A stretch of DNA of 59,029 nucleotides from Corynebacterium mendelii. GTDB lineage: Bacteria > Actinomycetota > Actinomycetes > Mycobacteriales > Mycobacteriaceae. The stretch is from the NCBI RefSeq assembly GCF_017307055.1, contig NZ_JAFLEQ010000008.1, forward strand, positions 301,883 to 360,911, given 5' to 3'. Positions 15,803 to 27,000 of this stretch are shown in pieces (the stretch's first letter is position 1; the number at the start of each line of letters is the position of its first letter). The translations under genes were made by a program, and so were the position numbers. The notes under the pieces were generated by a model, which did not search any database, had not been told where the DNA came from, and worked only from the letters and a program-made list of their open reading frames with translations.

Positions 15803-16972
15803 TCAAACAGTGATTTTTTTGTTGGCGGCCACAATCAGACCCAGCAGGAAAGGCCCGCCGATAGCGGAGGTCGCGACACCAACCGGCAGTGTCCACGGCA
15901 GCACGGTAGAGGTCACCACATCCGCGGTTATCAGGATGAAAGCACCGGTGACCGCACCGGCGATCACCGGCGGGGTGGGGGATTTCGTCATCAGCCGTGC
16001 CAGCTGTGGTGCCACGAATGCCACAAACCCAATGGGGCCGGCGGCCGCGACTGTGGCAGAGGTCATGGCAATTGCCGCCAGGAGCAGGATTGTTTGGCTC
16101 AGATCGACACGAACGCCCAACGCGACTGAAATATCCCGCCCCAAGTGGAGGGCTTTGAGATCGAAAGCGGCCCAGGCCACCACAACAAAGCAGATGGAAA
16201 CCACGCCCGCCAGCGGGTAGAGGTGCTCAAAGCCGCGGCCGTTGAGGGAACCGGTCATCCACACGGCAGCTTGCTCCGCCCGGTTGAGTTCCGCGATGAT
16301 CAGCAGCCAGGTGATCACTGCGCCCAGGCATGCGTTGACCCCGATACCGATGAGAACAAGCCGGAAAGTATCAACCCCGTTTTTCAGTGCCAGCAGATAG
16401 ATCACAGCGGCTGTGGACAAGCCCCCCAGCAACGCGGCGGCGGGAACCCCGACATTGATGCCCATGACGGTGACGGTGCTGCCACCAAGAACAATGACCG
16501 CCACTGCCGCGGCCGACGACCCCATCGAGATTCCCAGGATGTCGGGGCTGGCCAACCCGTTGCGGGCTATCGACTGGGTCAATGCCCCGGCAGCCCCGAG
16601 AGCCAGTCCAATGACAAGGGCGACCAATACTCTCGCCAGCCGCCATTTCACAACGATGGTGCGCGCCATCTCGTCGCCGCCGCCGGTGAGAACCTCGATC
16701 ACCTGGCCGGGGCTGAGCGGGTAATCGCCCCGGGCGAGGGCCACGATCATCGCGGCAGCAACAGCGGCAAGCAAACAACATGTTGTGGCCACCGCCCACC
16801 GCCTCACCCGCATGGTGGGGGCGACAAAGACGATGTCGCCCGGCCGGGGGAGTACGGTGTCCGGCGTTTTCTTCCCGGAAGCCGCCACTGCGCAGGAGTC
16901 ACCATCTGCCGTTGACCGGGGTGTTGCCTGCGATCGGCCGGCGCGGCTGCGGGTGCTGAAAAAAGCGGACAT
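15803..16972 (-). CDS. FecCD-family ABC transporter permease (second subunit)
   Basis: A 389-residue polytopic permease of the FecCD family. After a hydrophilic stretch of about 60 residues come some nine to ten hydrophobic helices. Typical motifs are RLARVLVALVIGLALGAAGAL (read here in parts), ARNGLASPDILGIS, and PIGFVAFVAPQLAR near the C-terminus, which contacts the ATPase. The N-terminal extension is longer than usual and may mean a later start; an internal Met before RVRRWAVATTC is an alternative. The start codon lies one base after the stop of the preceding permease, so the two are translationally coupled. Together they form the membrane channel of a siderophore importer. Confidence 0.88.
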   Translation of the reverse strand: MSAFFSTRSRAGRSQATPRSTADGDSCAVAASGKKTPDTVLPRPGDIVFVAPTMRVRRWAVATTCCLLAAVAAAMIVALARGDYPLSPGQVIEVLTGGGDEMARTIVVKWRLARVLVALVIGLALGAAGALTQSIARNGLASPDILGISMGSSAAAVAVIVLGGSTVTVMGINVGVPAAALLGGLSTAAVIYLLALKNGVDTFRLVLIGIGVNACLGAVITWLLIIAELNRAEQAAVWMTGSLNGRGFEHLYPLAGVVSICFVVVAWAAFDLKALHLGRDISVALGVRVDLSQTILLLAAIAMTSATVAAAGPIGFVAFVAPQLARLMTKSPTPPVIAGAVTGAFILITADVVTSTVLPWTLPVGVATSAIGGPFLLGLIVAANKKITV

Positions 16973-16973
16973 A

Positions 16974-18023
16974 TCAGATATTCACCAGCTTCCGGCGGCG
17001 TACGAGGGCAATGAAAAACGGGGCACCGACGAAAGCGAGAACAATACCAACCTGAAGTTCACCGGGGCGGACCACGACTCTGCCGACAATATCGGCCGCC
17101 AGTACCAGCATTGCCCCCGCCGCCGCCGAGTAGGGAAGCACCCAGCGGTAATCGGGTCCGGTCACCGCACGAACAGCATGGGGAACCATCAGTCCCAGGA
17201 AAGCTATCGGACCAGATGCTGCTGTCGCCGCACCGGTGAGAACAGTGATAGCAAGAAAACCGACGGCACGGGCCCGGGCAACATTGATCCCCAGCCCGGT
17301 GGCTGTGTCAGCCCCTACCGCCAAAAGATTCAGCACCGGCCCCTGCGAGAGACCGAGGACAAGCCCGACACAGATGAAAGGCAGCACTGTCGCGGTGATC
17401 CCCAGGTCACGTCCTGTCACCGATCCCGCGTTCCAAAAACGCAGCGTGTCCAGGGAGGCCTGGTCACGCAAAATAATGGCCGTCGACACGGAACCGAAAA
17501 AAGCACTGAGCGCGGCACCCGCCAGGATGAGGCTGAGGGGATTGGCGCTTCCGCCCCCGATGGAGGCAATGAAGAAAACAATCGCGGCACCAATGCCGGC
17601 ACCGATCAGCGCCGCCCACACATAGGTGTGGATGCTTCCCGCCCGGAACAGGTAAACCGAAATAACCACCGCCAGCGCAGCGCCCGCGCTGATTCCCAGC
17701 ATGCCCGGATCCGCCAGAGGATTCCGGGTGTGCCCCTGGGCCAGCGCACCGGCCAACCCCACAGCCGAACCCACCACCACCGCCAGCACAGTGCGGGGAA
17801 GGCGCTGATCCCAGACAATAATGGCGGTTTCCGTGGTCGATGATCCCAGTGCCGCCACCGCCTCGAAGACTTCATCATGCGGGGTGGGCCTGGCGCCCAC
17901 CGCCAAAGACAGCAGGCACAAACCGGCAATGATGACGGTGACAGCGACGAGTCCGGATAGACGGTGGCGCAGCCGGGTGGATTGTCCACCGTTGGCCGAT
18001 GGGACGGTGACGGTGGTGGTCAC
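16974..18023 (-). CDS. FecCD-family ABC transporter permease (first subunit)
   Basis: A 349-residue FecCD permease with about nine to ten transmembrane helices. Family motifs are RLPRTVLAVVVGSAVGLAG near residue 73, TRNPLADPGMLGIS near 98, and GPIAFLGLMVPHAVR near 267. GTG 18023 is the start, with GAAGGGGAT about nine bases upstream. It is the first permease gene after the binding-protein gene, from which it is separated by 213 bases holding a terminator-like hairpin. It pairs with the second permease as a heterodimer. Confidence 0.88.
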   Translation of the reverse strand: MTTTVTVPSANGGQSTRLRHRLSGLVAVTVIIAGLCLLSLAVGARPTPHDEVFEAVAALGSSTTETAIIVWDQRLPRTVLAVVVGSAVGLAGALAQGHTRNPLADPGMLGISAGAALAVVISVYLFRAGSIHTYVWAALIGAGIGAAIVFFIASIGGGSANPLSLILAGAALSAFFGSVSTAIILRDQASLDTLRFWNAGSVTGRDLGITATVLPFICVGLVLGLSQGPVLNLLAVGADTATGLGINVARARAVGFLAITVLTGAATAASGPIAFLGLMVPHAVRAVTGPDYRWVLPYSAAAGAMLVLAADIVGRVVVRPGELQVGIVLAFVGAPFFIALVRRRKLVNI

Positions 18024-18167
18024 GCAGATTCATCCCCTTCTGAAGGCGGCAATGAGACGAGAAAACAAACTCTGTGTGTAAAAAACCGTCCCGTATCCTG
18101 CGTCCGGCCCAAGCCGGGTGATCGTGGGTTTTAAGACAGGATCGGTATGGCGGTGAGCGGTCGATGG

Positions 18168-18211
18168 CGGAAAAACCCTGCCACCGGGGCATCAAGCCAA
18201 GCCCCGGCGGC
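18168..18211 (-). terminator. Intra-operon terminator-like hairpin between the binding-protein and permease genes
   Basis: Read on the minus strand, GCCGCCGGGGC and GCCCCGGTGGC pair with one mismatch around a 10-base loop, then AGGGTTTTT follows (plus-strand A-run at 18171-18175). It lies just after the binding-protein stop and may make that gene more abundant than the permeases. Confidence 0.6.
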
Positions 18212-18236
18212 ATGCTCCGGGAGGTGGGCGGGTGGT

Positions 18237-19304
18237 TTAGCTCTCGCGGTGATTGTCGACATCGAACATGTCGGCCACATCATCGAGAAGCAGCGGAGCG
18301 GCCAGCGGTGAAACATTCATGTACCAGACACGGTCCCAGACCGGTTTTTTCTCACCCGCGAGGTTGTTCCACAGGCGTCCTTCCATGACCGGTGCAACCG
18401 CTTCCTGCCATGCGGGGTAGCGGTCGGAGTCTTGCTTGGGGGACATGTAGAGAATCAGATCCGCATCGATATCGCCGACGGTTTCTTCGGAGAAATCGGT
18501 GAAGATGTCCTCTGGCTTGTCGGCCGGGGCAATCTGGTTGTCCGGGCGGGGAAGACCGATGTCTTTGATCAAGGAACCGGGGAAGGAAGTATCGCGGAAC
18601 ATGCGCATGTTCGGTGCCAGCCGCACAATCGACACAGTTGGCATATCGCCCTTGGCGCGGATATCGTCGCCGATTGCGTGGGCGCGGTTGACGATGGTGT
18701 CGAGCACCTCTTGCGCTTTGTCCTGCTTGCCCAGGGCCTGACCGGTGAGCAGCAGATTATCGCGCCATGTCGTGCCGGCTTTTTCCGAGTAGACGGTGGG
18801 GGCGATCTCGCTGAGTTTGTCGTAGTAGTCCTTGGAGCGGTAATCGCTGGACAAAATCAAGTCGGGACGCAGCGCGGCAACCATTTCCAGATTGGGTTGC
18901 TTGACATCTCCGATATCAACGGCATCGGCGACAAGTTTTTTCTGCTCTTCAGTGGCGTAGGGCGGAATACCCGAGCCGTTGAAGGAGGCGTAGCCCACCA
19001 GGGAATCGTCGCCAAGGGCGATGATGTTTTCCAAATAGCTGTTGTCCAGGACAACGACGCGTTCGGGTTTAGCCGGAATGGTGGTGGTTCCCCGGAAATG
19101 CTCGATGGTGACGGGGAACGCGGAAGTCGTCGCGGAGCTGTCGGACTGTGTGTTCTGCTCTGCGGCTGAGGTGACAGCCTCGGCGGACGATGCAGCAGAG
19201 GAGCCTGCTGCGGAATCGGCCGGGTCCTCAGCAGACGAGCAGGCTGCGAGAGCAGACAGACCCAGGGCGGAGGCGGCGGCAAAAGCTACCAGTTTTATAC
19301 GCAT
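18237..19304 (-). CDS. Iron-siderophore ABC transporter substrate-binding lipoprotein
   Basis: A 355-residue FepB/FecB-type binding protein. The signal peptide ends with lipobox LAAC, so Cys22 is lipidated and anchors it outside the membrane. A Ser/Ala/Glu/Thr-rich linker (about 23-62) precedes the two-lobed fold. Family features are PERVVVLDNSYLENIIALGD, the helix region PNLEMVAALRPDLILSSD, and the C-terminal RVWYMN. The ATG start at 19304 follows AAGGAG. It heads a minus-strand operon with two permeases and an ATPase. No convincing DtxR operator overlaps its promoter, though iron control is expected from the family. Confidence 0.9.
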   Translation of the reverse strand: MRIKLVAFAAASALGLSALAACSSAEDPADSAAGSSAASSAEAVTSAAEQNTQSDSSATTSAFPVTIEHFRGTTTIPAKPERVVVLDNSYLENIIALGDDSLVGYASFNGSGIPPYATEEQKKLVADAVDIGDVKQPNLEMVAALRPDLILSSDYRSKDYYDKLSEIAPTVYSEKAGTTWRDNLLLTGQALGKQDKAQEVLDTIVNRAHAIGDDIRAKGDMPTVSIVRLAPNMRMFRDTSFPGSLIKDIGLPRPDNQIAPADKPEDIFTDFSEETVGDIDADLILYMSPKQDSDRYPAWQEAVAPVMEGRLWNNLAGEKKPVWDRVWYMNVSPLAAPLLLDDVADMFDVDNHRES

Positions 19305-21020
19305 TGTCTTCTCCTTGTATGGGATTGGGGGAAGGCGGAAATGAATGAATTAGCGAAGCGAAGCCTGACCGGCTGCGTCGCAAACTCCGGCTAATCTACT
19401 GGTGACATGCGCTGCAGTCAAAGCTTTCCCTTAGTTTTAGGGCTCTGTGGGTTTTCAATATTAAGAAATCTCTTTTGTGGTGTGTGATCCTTGAGGGCGG
19501 GAATTCCGACGGTGCCCAGTGGATTTATCCCCGCAGGAAGACTCTTCACGCCGGGGGTGAACTTTATGAGGCGAACCCGGTCAAAGAAATACGTGATAAA
19601 TATCACCTGCCGGTGGACCGGTTGCTCGGGTGTTCCAGTATGGCGGTCTGATGTCGAGTGTTTAGGTAAGGCATTGCCCTTTTATTCAACAATCCGGTTC
19701 CGGTTCCGGTTCCCCGGGCCACGGTGCATGGGGCCTCTCGACTGCCCGCCGAGAGTTAGCAGCACGCCCGATCCACCCTCCTGATGCGGAAGGCGGGAAA
19801 AGAACGTCTGTTTTCAAACGACGGGGTGTTTCCCTCTGGTGGGAGTAGAGGCGTCAACGCCGGTCAATCCGTCCTGTCAAAAGCGGTCGAATGATCGGTG
19901 CGGCTCGCAGCACAACAGGCGCGTCGTCTGTGGCACACCACATGGTTGACGCCGCGGTGTGGTCGACGATGCGGTCAGGGCAGATGAACACCCCTCCGCT
20001 TCCAGCCTGCAGACTGAAAGTTTCTCGATGTGATGTACCGGGTAGCGGCAGGCGCGCGGGAGCACCTGCCCGGAAGCGGGAATCCCAACCAGCGGTCATG
20101 GGTTCCCGGCCGGTCACGGGTGATGCCGCGACATACCGCGAGTCGCCGCCGGGGAGCGCGCCGGGGCAGGCGGGGCGTTTCCTGACAGCCGACAAAGTGG
20201 ATGGCTGCTCCTGGCCTGCCGGAAGCGGGGGGAAGTGGGGCCGCGGATTGCCGGGGCGGCTGCTGGCTACTGCGGGCAAGTTGTGGCCGAGGCCAGCATC
20301 GATTGGGAACGGTTCGGAAAAACCCGTGCGGGGCATCCGTGAGTCCGGCTGCACTCGGGTGATGCGTACCGATGGCGTGTGTCCTGGGGCAATCACCACG
20401 GGTGCGTCAAGGGGGCTCGGCAGTAAAAAAGACTGGCCACAGTTGTGGCTCATGATGGAGCTGCCATGGGCACACCGCTATCGGCTGCCGCAGGGTTAAA
20501 AAAAGAATTAAAAAAATTAAAAAGTCTGTACCGGGGGTAGGTGGGGGTGCTATTTGGGGTTTAAAGTCTTGGGGTGGTGAATATTTCGTGCACAGTTTAT
20601 CCGATGAGGGTGCTTTGCGGAATGATTATATATGTGCAGTTGAGCCGTCATGAAAACGGTTTCCACTGTGGTCGACACCTTGACTGGAAGTGTTTTGCAC
20701 GGGAATCAATCTGAATTTGTGATACCAATACGCAGCGTATTTTCATCTGTTCAAAAGCTGTATCAAAGATTAAAGGCACCCCCCAAGGGGGGAGTTGTTC
20801 GGTTTGTGGAACAAGAAAGCCGTGGTCGGGGACCTGCCGTCGCAGATACGTCGTGACGTGGTTTGTTGTCGCTGGAAGAGGCAATAAACTGTGGAACGTT
20901 GATAGGCAGGGTTGAACCGTGCTGCAAAAGATTCCGCGTGACCGTTCCACCGGTGATCGGGGATCTGCTGCAGGAGGATACATTTCACCACCTGCTGTTA
21001 GTTTGAATGAGGAGAAAATC
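19305..21020. other. 1.7-kb gene-poor region between the iron operon and the giant adhesin
   Basis: Contents I can support: a minus-strand promoter at 19393-19421; a DtxR-like left half-site TTAGGTAAGGC at 19672-19682 with a poor right half; three tandem GGTTCC units near 19690-19710; a very AT-rich, A-tract stretch at 20499-20525; and, at 20600-20840, inverted repeats upstream of the adhesin gene (AATACG-CAG-CGTATT at 20727-20741 and a CCCCCC-AA-GGGGGG tract near 20779-20792). Long open frames on both strands at 19854-20499 lack start signals and codon bias. A minus-strand fragment there faintly resembles an AraC-type cupin region; I do not call it a gene. Confidence 0.5.
19393..19421 (-). 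promoter_or_regulatory. Promoter of the iron-transport operon
   Basis: On the minus strand TTGACT (plus 19416-19421) and TAGATT (plus 19393-19398) are spaced exactly 17 bases. The binding-protein ATG is about 80 bases downstream. A short imperfect palindrome, CCCTTAGTTTTAGGG at 19428-19442, sits just upstream of the -35 and could bind a regulator. Confidence 0.7.
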
Positions 21021-24000
21021 GTGTCAAGCCCCAAAAATATAGATGCAGGATCGCTAGGAAAGCGACTTCTTTGTCTGCTCACGGCTGCTGTCGTGGCGGT
21101 TGCTGGAATGGTGACCGGGATTGTTCCCGGGGCGGGCGCGCTGATGCCCCGGGCTCACGCCGCTTCGAGTTTCGCAGACTCTAACGGTTCGGGGCTGAAG
21201 TTGGTCCTTGGTGAGGGCGGACAGACCTACGGGCAGATTTATTGGATTGACTGGACAGCCCTGAATGAAGGGAATCTTCTCCAAAGGCTAACTGACAATG
21301 AGGTGGTTTCCTTAGAGTTCAACTTCGGAAACGCCGCCACGCTTACCGCGGACCTGGACTTTAAGGAAAGCACGCAACTCGAAGGAAAAACCACGAGAGG
21401 GGGAGCCAAACCCCTCAAGGGTGCGCATCCGCATCTTTACGGCGGCTTCGGGGCCCCGCAGATTATTACGGACAACCGAAATGCACAACCATGGGCGTAC
21501 CGCTACCCGAACCGCAAAAAGTTGTACCCGGATCCCTCGTACACCGATGCGGGTCCGCTGAACTATTACTACAAAACCCCGGAAGGTACAGCTGTTGCGC
21601 TGGGTTTTGACCCCAAAGTTGATTATTCCCCCGACTACTCGCTGAACGTGAACCTGAAAAATATTAATGTCAGGTCATCGGGGGGCGGGGGCCAGGACTA
21701 TACCGTTGTATTCAGTGATGCCGAGCAGTTTTCCGATAAGAAAAAAGATGAGTTCGGTATCGAGGTCGGGGAGAACGACCCGTACAAGCCATACAAGTTC
21801 GGCCTGTTGAAAACAGCCAATGCGACACCGGAAAATAAAAAAGTAACCGCTCTTGATGATGTCTCCTGTGGGGGTTTCGGGGAACGAAAAGTTACCTGTC
21901 GTGTGTCGCCGCAGGGGAGGCCTGCGCCTGCTGCGGTGATGTTAGCTGCATTTAAGCCGACGTCTTTCCGGGCGTTCATGAAAGGCGATAAGCCCAACAA
22001 CATGGCAATTGGTTTCGTACTGCCATTTTCAAGTGGTACAACGATTGTTGATCATGTGGATGCTGCAACCGGACGGGAAGTTGATGAAAAGACAGAGTTC
22101 GATCTGTCAATTAAAGCATCGCGTGACGATGAGGCTGAAACATTTGGTGTCACAGACGGACCCGGTAAGCCTGTGGTCGGAACCCGGGAATCTCTTCAGG
22201 TGTCCAACGAGCCGATCACCTGGAAATCATCGGCCAGGAAGCCCATACACAAGAATTACTACCCGGAGTGGACTTGTCACGCATACAGTTATCCCACCGA
22301 TCCGGCTGTGGTCACAGCCGACAAACTCGGACAGTTCACTGAGAGGGAAGTTGTTGTCAGTGAGGAACGTGATTTCGGCGACGATGCGTACAGCTCCACC
22401 GTGCAAATTGTAAAAGACCCGAGCGTGGCCTATTACTCCTGTGACGTTGTCTGGCATGCCTTTGAGTTGAAGCCCCCGTCACTGGAAAAGATCACTTCCG
22501 GCGAAAAAGACACCGGTATCAAAGTCTCGGGGATCGGTGACTATGCGGAAAAAGTTACGGTCACGGTCGACGATAAACAAGTCGTTCTGACCAGGGCTGA
22601 CGACGGTTGGATGACTCCGGACGGTGACTTCCGGGTGACGACCAATGAGGATGGAACTGTCGAGCTGGAAATTGTGGAAAGCGCCCGCAAGAAGTACGAC
22701 AAGAAGGTCTTTAAAGCGACGCAAGACAGGTTCATCGACAACCGTGACCTCACCAGCGACGATTCGAATGAGGTAGTTCTTGACACGGTTCCGGACAATC
22801 AGATTTCTGTGGTTGATCCGGCAATAACGCCAGTGCTTGATCCGCAGAGGTTGACCGACGCTGAAAAAGCGGCTGTCAAAAAAGCGATCGAGGATGCCAA
22901 TGCAGGCAATTTCCCGCCGGAGACCACCGTCAAGGTTGGCGATAAAGGTAAGGTGACCATCACTTACCCGGATGACACCCGCAATGAGCTGGCCCCGGAA
23001 AAGACCATCACGCCTATTCCGCTGGCCACTCCCACCGTTCCTGAGACTCCCGCGGCAGGTACCAGAGAAATTGAGATCGGTCGTGGTGACGGTACTCCTT
23101 ATCGAAAAGGTGACAAGGTCACCCTCACCATCACGGATGCTGACGGCAAAAATCCGCGAACCATTGAAAAAGATATTAGTGAGACCGATGTCGTCAATGG
23201 CAAAGTGGTCATTCAGGTCACCGACAACGACGGCAAGCCCCTGCAGCCCGGTCAGAGAATCCAGGCCAAAAACGAGCGCGGGTCACTCGGTGCTACCAAC
23301 AGTGACGTTGGGGTTGTGCCCCACATGCCGACTCCGGTGTTGAAACAGCCGGAAGTTGGGGACACTGTTGCGAAAATCGCGAAGCCTGCGGAGGGTACTC
23401 CTGAGTATAAGGCCGGTGACAGCATTACCATCACTGTGACAAATGAAGATGGTAAGGAAGTTGCCGTCACGCTTCCGAATTTGAGCACCGCTCAGGCCGA
23501 AAAAGCCAATCGCGGTGAACTTACCATTTCCTTGGTTGACGATGATGGCGAGCCTTTTGTTGTCAGTCCCAGCGCGACGATGACAGTTTCTGCTCAACGC
23601 AGCGAGACAACAAAAAAAGGGGAAAACAAAATTACCAAGCCCTTGGCTAGGCCTGTGGTACCCGAAGTCACATCCGGCGCCGAAGACGGTAAAGGTCTCC
23701 CGATTAGGATCACACCTGAGCAAGGTAAAAAATTCCGCCCCGGTGATGTCGTTGAGATTTTCGTGACCAAACCCGATGGTGATGGAGCTGTCAAGGTTCA
23801 GCACACAATTACCGAAGACGAAGAAGGCGGTTTCGATTTTGTTCCGCTCAAGCCGCTTGAACCGGAAACGACTGTAAAAGCGGACAACACCCGCGCTAAC
23901 GGCAACATCCGTAAAGAGGGAAAAGAAGAAATAGTTCCTGCTCTGGTGAAACCCCAGATCACCAATCCTGACTTTGGTGAAAAACGGTCGGTTATTTTGA

Positions 24001-27000
24001 GCAAGGCCAACGGATCCCCTGATTTTGTTGCAGGTGACACGATTGAAATAACCACCCCGCTGTTTGATGATGAGGGGCAGCCGATCGTCGAAGATGGTGT
24101 TCCGGTCCACGGCGTATTGGGGGAGATTGCTCTCACCGCCGAGAACGCGAAGGCTGCCAATGAGGGTGGTGTCAAAATGGAGATCGGGGATATCTTTCCC
24201 GGTCAAACGATCACCGTCTTGGCTGTCCGTGCTTCTACTCTGAGCATCGGAAAATCTCAGACTGCACCGGACTTGGCCGCACCGCACGTCGAGCCGATCA
24301 AAGCCGGGCAAACTTCGGTGAAGATTCGGCCGGAAGACAATGAGCACGCCCCGTACAGGGAGGGCGATATTGTCAAGATCACAGAGACGATCCCGTCCAA
24401 TGACCCGGATGCGGAATCGGGAAACAAGCCGCGCTATCACACGATCACCAAAGCTGAAGCTGACAAGGGGTTCTTTACCTATACTCCCGAGAAGCCTTTC
24501 GAACCGGGATCAAAGGTTTCGGTTTTCAACTCCAGGCATCAGCTTTACCGCGATGGCAACACAGTTGAGGTTCTTGCACTGTCTGCGCCGGTTCTTGCCC
24601 CGATCGATTTCGGCAAAGATGTGAACGTGACGGTCAGGCCGGTTGCGGACTCGGAGAAATACCAGACCGGCGACTCAATAACAGTGACCGTCGTCGACGC
24701 AGAGGGTAACCCTGTCAAGGACGACAACGGCCAGCCGCGGAAAGAGACAATCAAGATCACTGATGAGAATCGTAAAGCCGCCAATGATGCCGACAAAGGC
24801 CTCACCTTCAAATTCGGGGAGATAAAGCCGGGCGAGACTCTGCGTGTCTCCAATACCCGCGGAACCAGGGAGACGACAGGCAACGATCGGACGGCGCCGA
24901 AGTTGGCGACACCGGTGATTGTCTCCGCCAAGGCCGGCGATACGGCAGTCGAGGTCAATGACACAACCAACGACAAGGTTTTCTACCGTCTTGGTGACGA
25001 AGTCACCATTGTGGTGGAAAAAGCTAATAAAGAGAAAGTGACCTACAGTCACACAATCGATAAGAACGATATTGCGGAAAGGATTGATCACAACACCTTC
25101 ACTTTCGAGCTGAAAGACAAGGAAGGTAACCCGGTGAAACTTGAGCCGGGCGATACACTGGTTCCGACCAATAAAGCCAATGACTTCGAGGCTCAGGGAG
25201 ATCGGGTAAAGATCCCGGACCTGACGACACCGCATATTGCCGACGTTGAGGTGGGTGACGAAGCCACCACGGTTGCCCGTGAAGAAGGGGCGCCGAAGTT
25301 TGTGGCAGGCGATGAGATCGCTGTTACTGTCACGTATCCAGATGGCACTAAGGACACGTTCACCCGCACTCTCAAAACCGCCCAGGAGATTGAGGCCGCC
25401 AACGATCCCAGCCGCGGTGTGACAGTTCCGGTCGATAAACTCGGCCCGGAGGCGACCGTTAAGGTCTCTGTGTCCCGCAACGGAACACAGTCGAAAGATG
25501 GTAACTCGGTCGAAACAAAGCCGCTTTTCGCTCCGAAGCTGGCGCAGCCGAGTGCTGGAGATACTGCAGTCCGTGTTAAACCCGCAGCTGATAAACCCTT
25601 CCGTGAAGGGGATGAGCTGGAATTCACCATTGGTGACAGGACCATCACGCACGAGATCTCCAAGAAAGGCTTGGAGAAGACAGACCCCGACGGCTTCTTC
25701 CCTGTCGAACTTGTTGACGGTGAGAACGTGATCATGCTTGCTCCGGGTGACACCATCACGGTGAAAAACACCCGGAAAGGTTTCTTCACAGAAGCCGATT
25801 CCAAGTCGATCGCCGAACTCGCGGTGCCCCACATCAATGACATCGAGGTTGGCGACAAGTCTGTCACGGTGACAAAAGCCGACGGATCGCCCGACTACGT
25901 GAAAAACGACATTATTGAGATCGTGAAAGCCGACGAGAACGGGAAACCTGTTCCCGACGGTGAGGGCTTCCCCGTCGTGGTGGCTCTGAAGCGCCTCGAA
26001 AACGACGATGAGGTCAAACGAGCCAATAGTGGCTCCGGTATCACCATCGATGTTGAGAAACTGGCCCCTGACACCCATCTGTTTGTCGAGACGACGCGTG
26101 GCCCCGCAATCAACGAGGGAAATCGGGTTTCCACCAAACCTCTTGCCGCACCGGTTGTGCAACAGCCTGCGGCCGGGGACCGGTTCGTCAGGATCGGCCG
26201 CACCGGAGATACTCCCTACCGCGCCGGTGATGTGGTCAAGGTCAAGGTCAATGGTAAGCAGACAATCGAGCATGAAGTCAGTGCCACCGACATTGCGGGT
26301 TTTGCCACGAATGGCTTCTTCGAGCTGAATCTTCCCGAAGATCAGGTTCTCTCCCCGGACGACAAAGTCACAGTGACAAATAACCGTTCCGGTTTCACAG
26401 GCGGCTCTGATGAAAAGCGTATTCCTGCGCTGGTCAATCCGGTCATCGATCCTATTGAGGTCGGAACCCAAACCGTCACTGTTAAAAAGGCTGATCAGTC
26501 GCCGGACTACGTCATTGATGATGTGATCCGTGTGGCGAAGCTTGATGCTGAAGGCAACCCCGTCGTCATAGACGGCAAGGAAGTCGTCTTCGAGAAGAAG
26601 ATCACCAACCAGGCTGAGGCCGACCAGGCCAACAGTCCCAAAGGCATCACAGTTGATGTCAACGGCATCGGTCCGAATACGGTTCTCGAAGTCGCGGCAA
26701 CCCGTGGCGGAGCCACCAATACGAACAACCGGGTCGCTACCCAGCCTTTGGCAGCCCCGGATGTTCCAGCGGTGAAAGCTGGAACTGGCCCCATCGCCAT
26801 CACTCCCGTCAAGGATGATGAAGGAAATGTGGTGGCTCCGTTCCGGGAGAACGATGTCATTGAAGTGACATTCAGCTACCCTGCGTCCGACAATGGCAAG
26901 CCCCGTACCGAAACAGTGCCGCACACAGTCACCAAAGAAGAGGCCGAATCCGGCATCGTTGAGGTGACGCCGAACACCGGCCTTGAACCGGGTTCGACTG

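Noticed and set aside
19428..19442. DtxR box at the iron operon promoter
   Set aside because: CCCTTAGTTTTAGGG is an imperfect palindrome and differs from the DtxR consensus at too many positions.
19854..20499. Overlapping open frames of about 200 codons on both strands
   Set aside because: No start signals, no consistent codon bias and only a faint AraC-like segment on the minus strand; not enough to call a gene or pseudogene.
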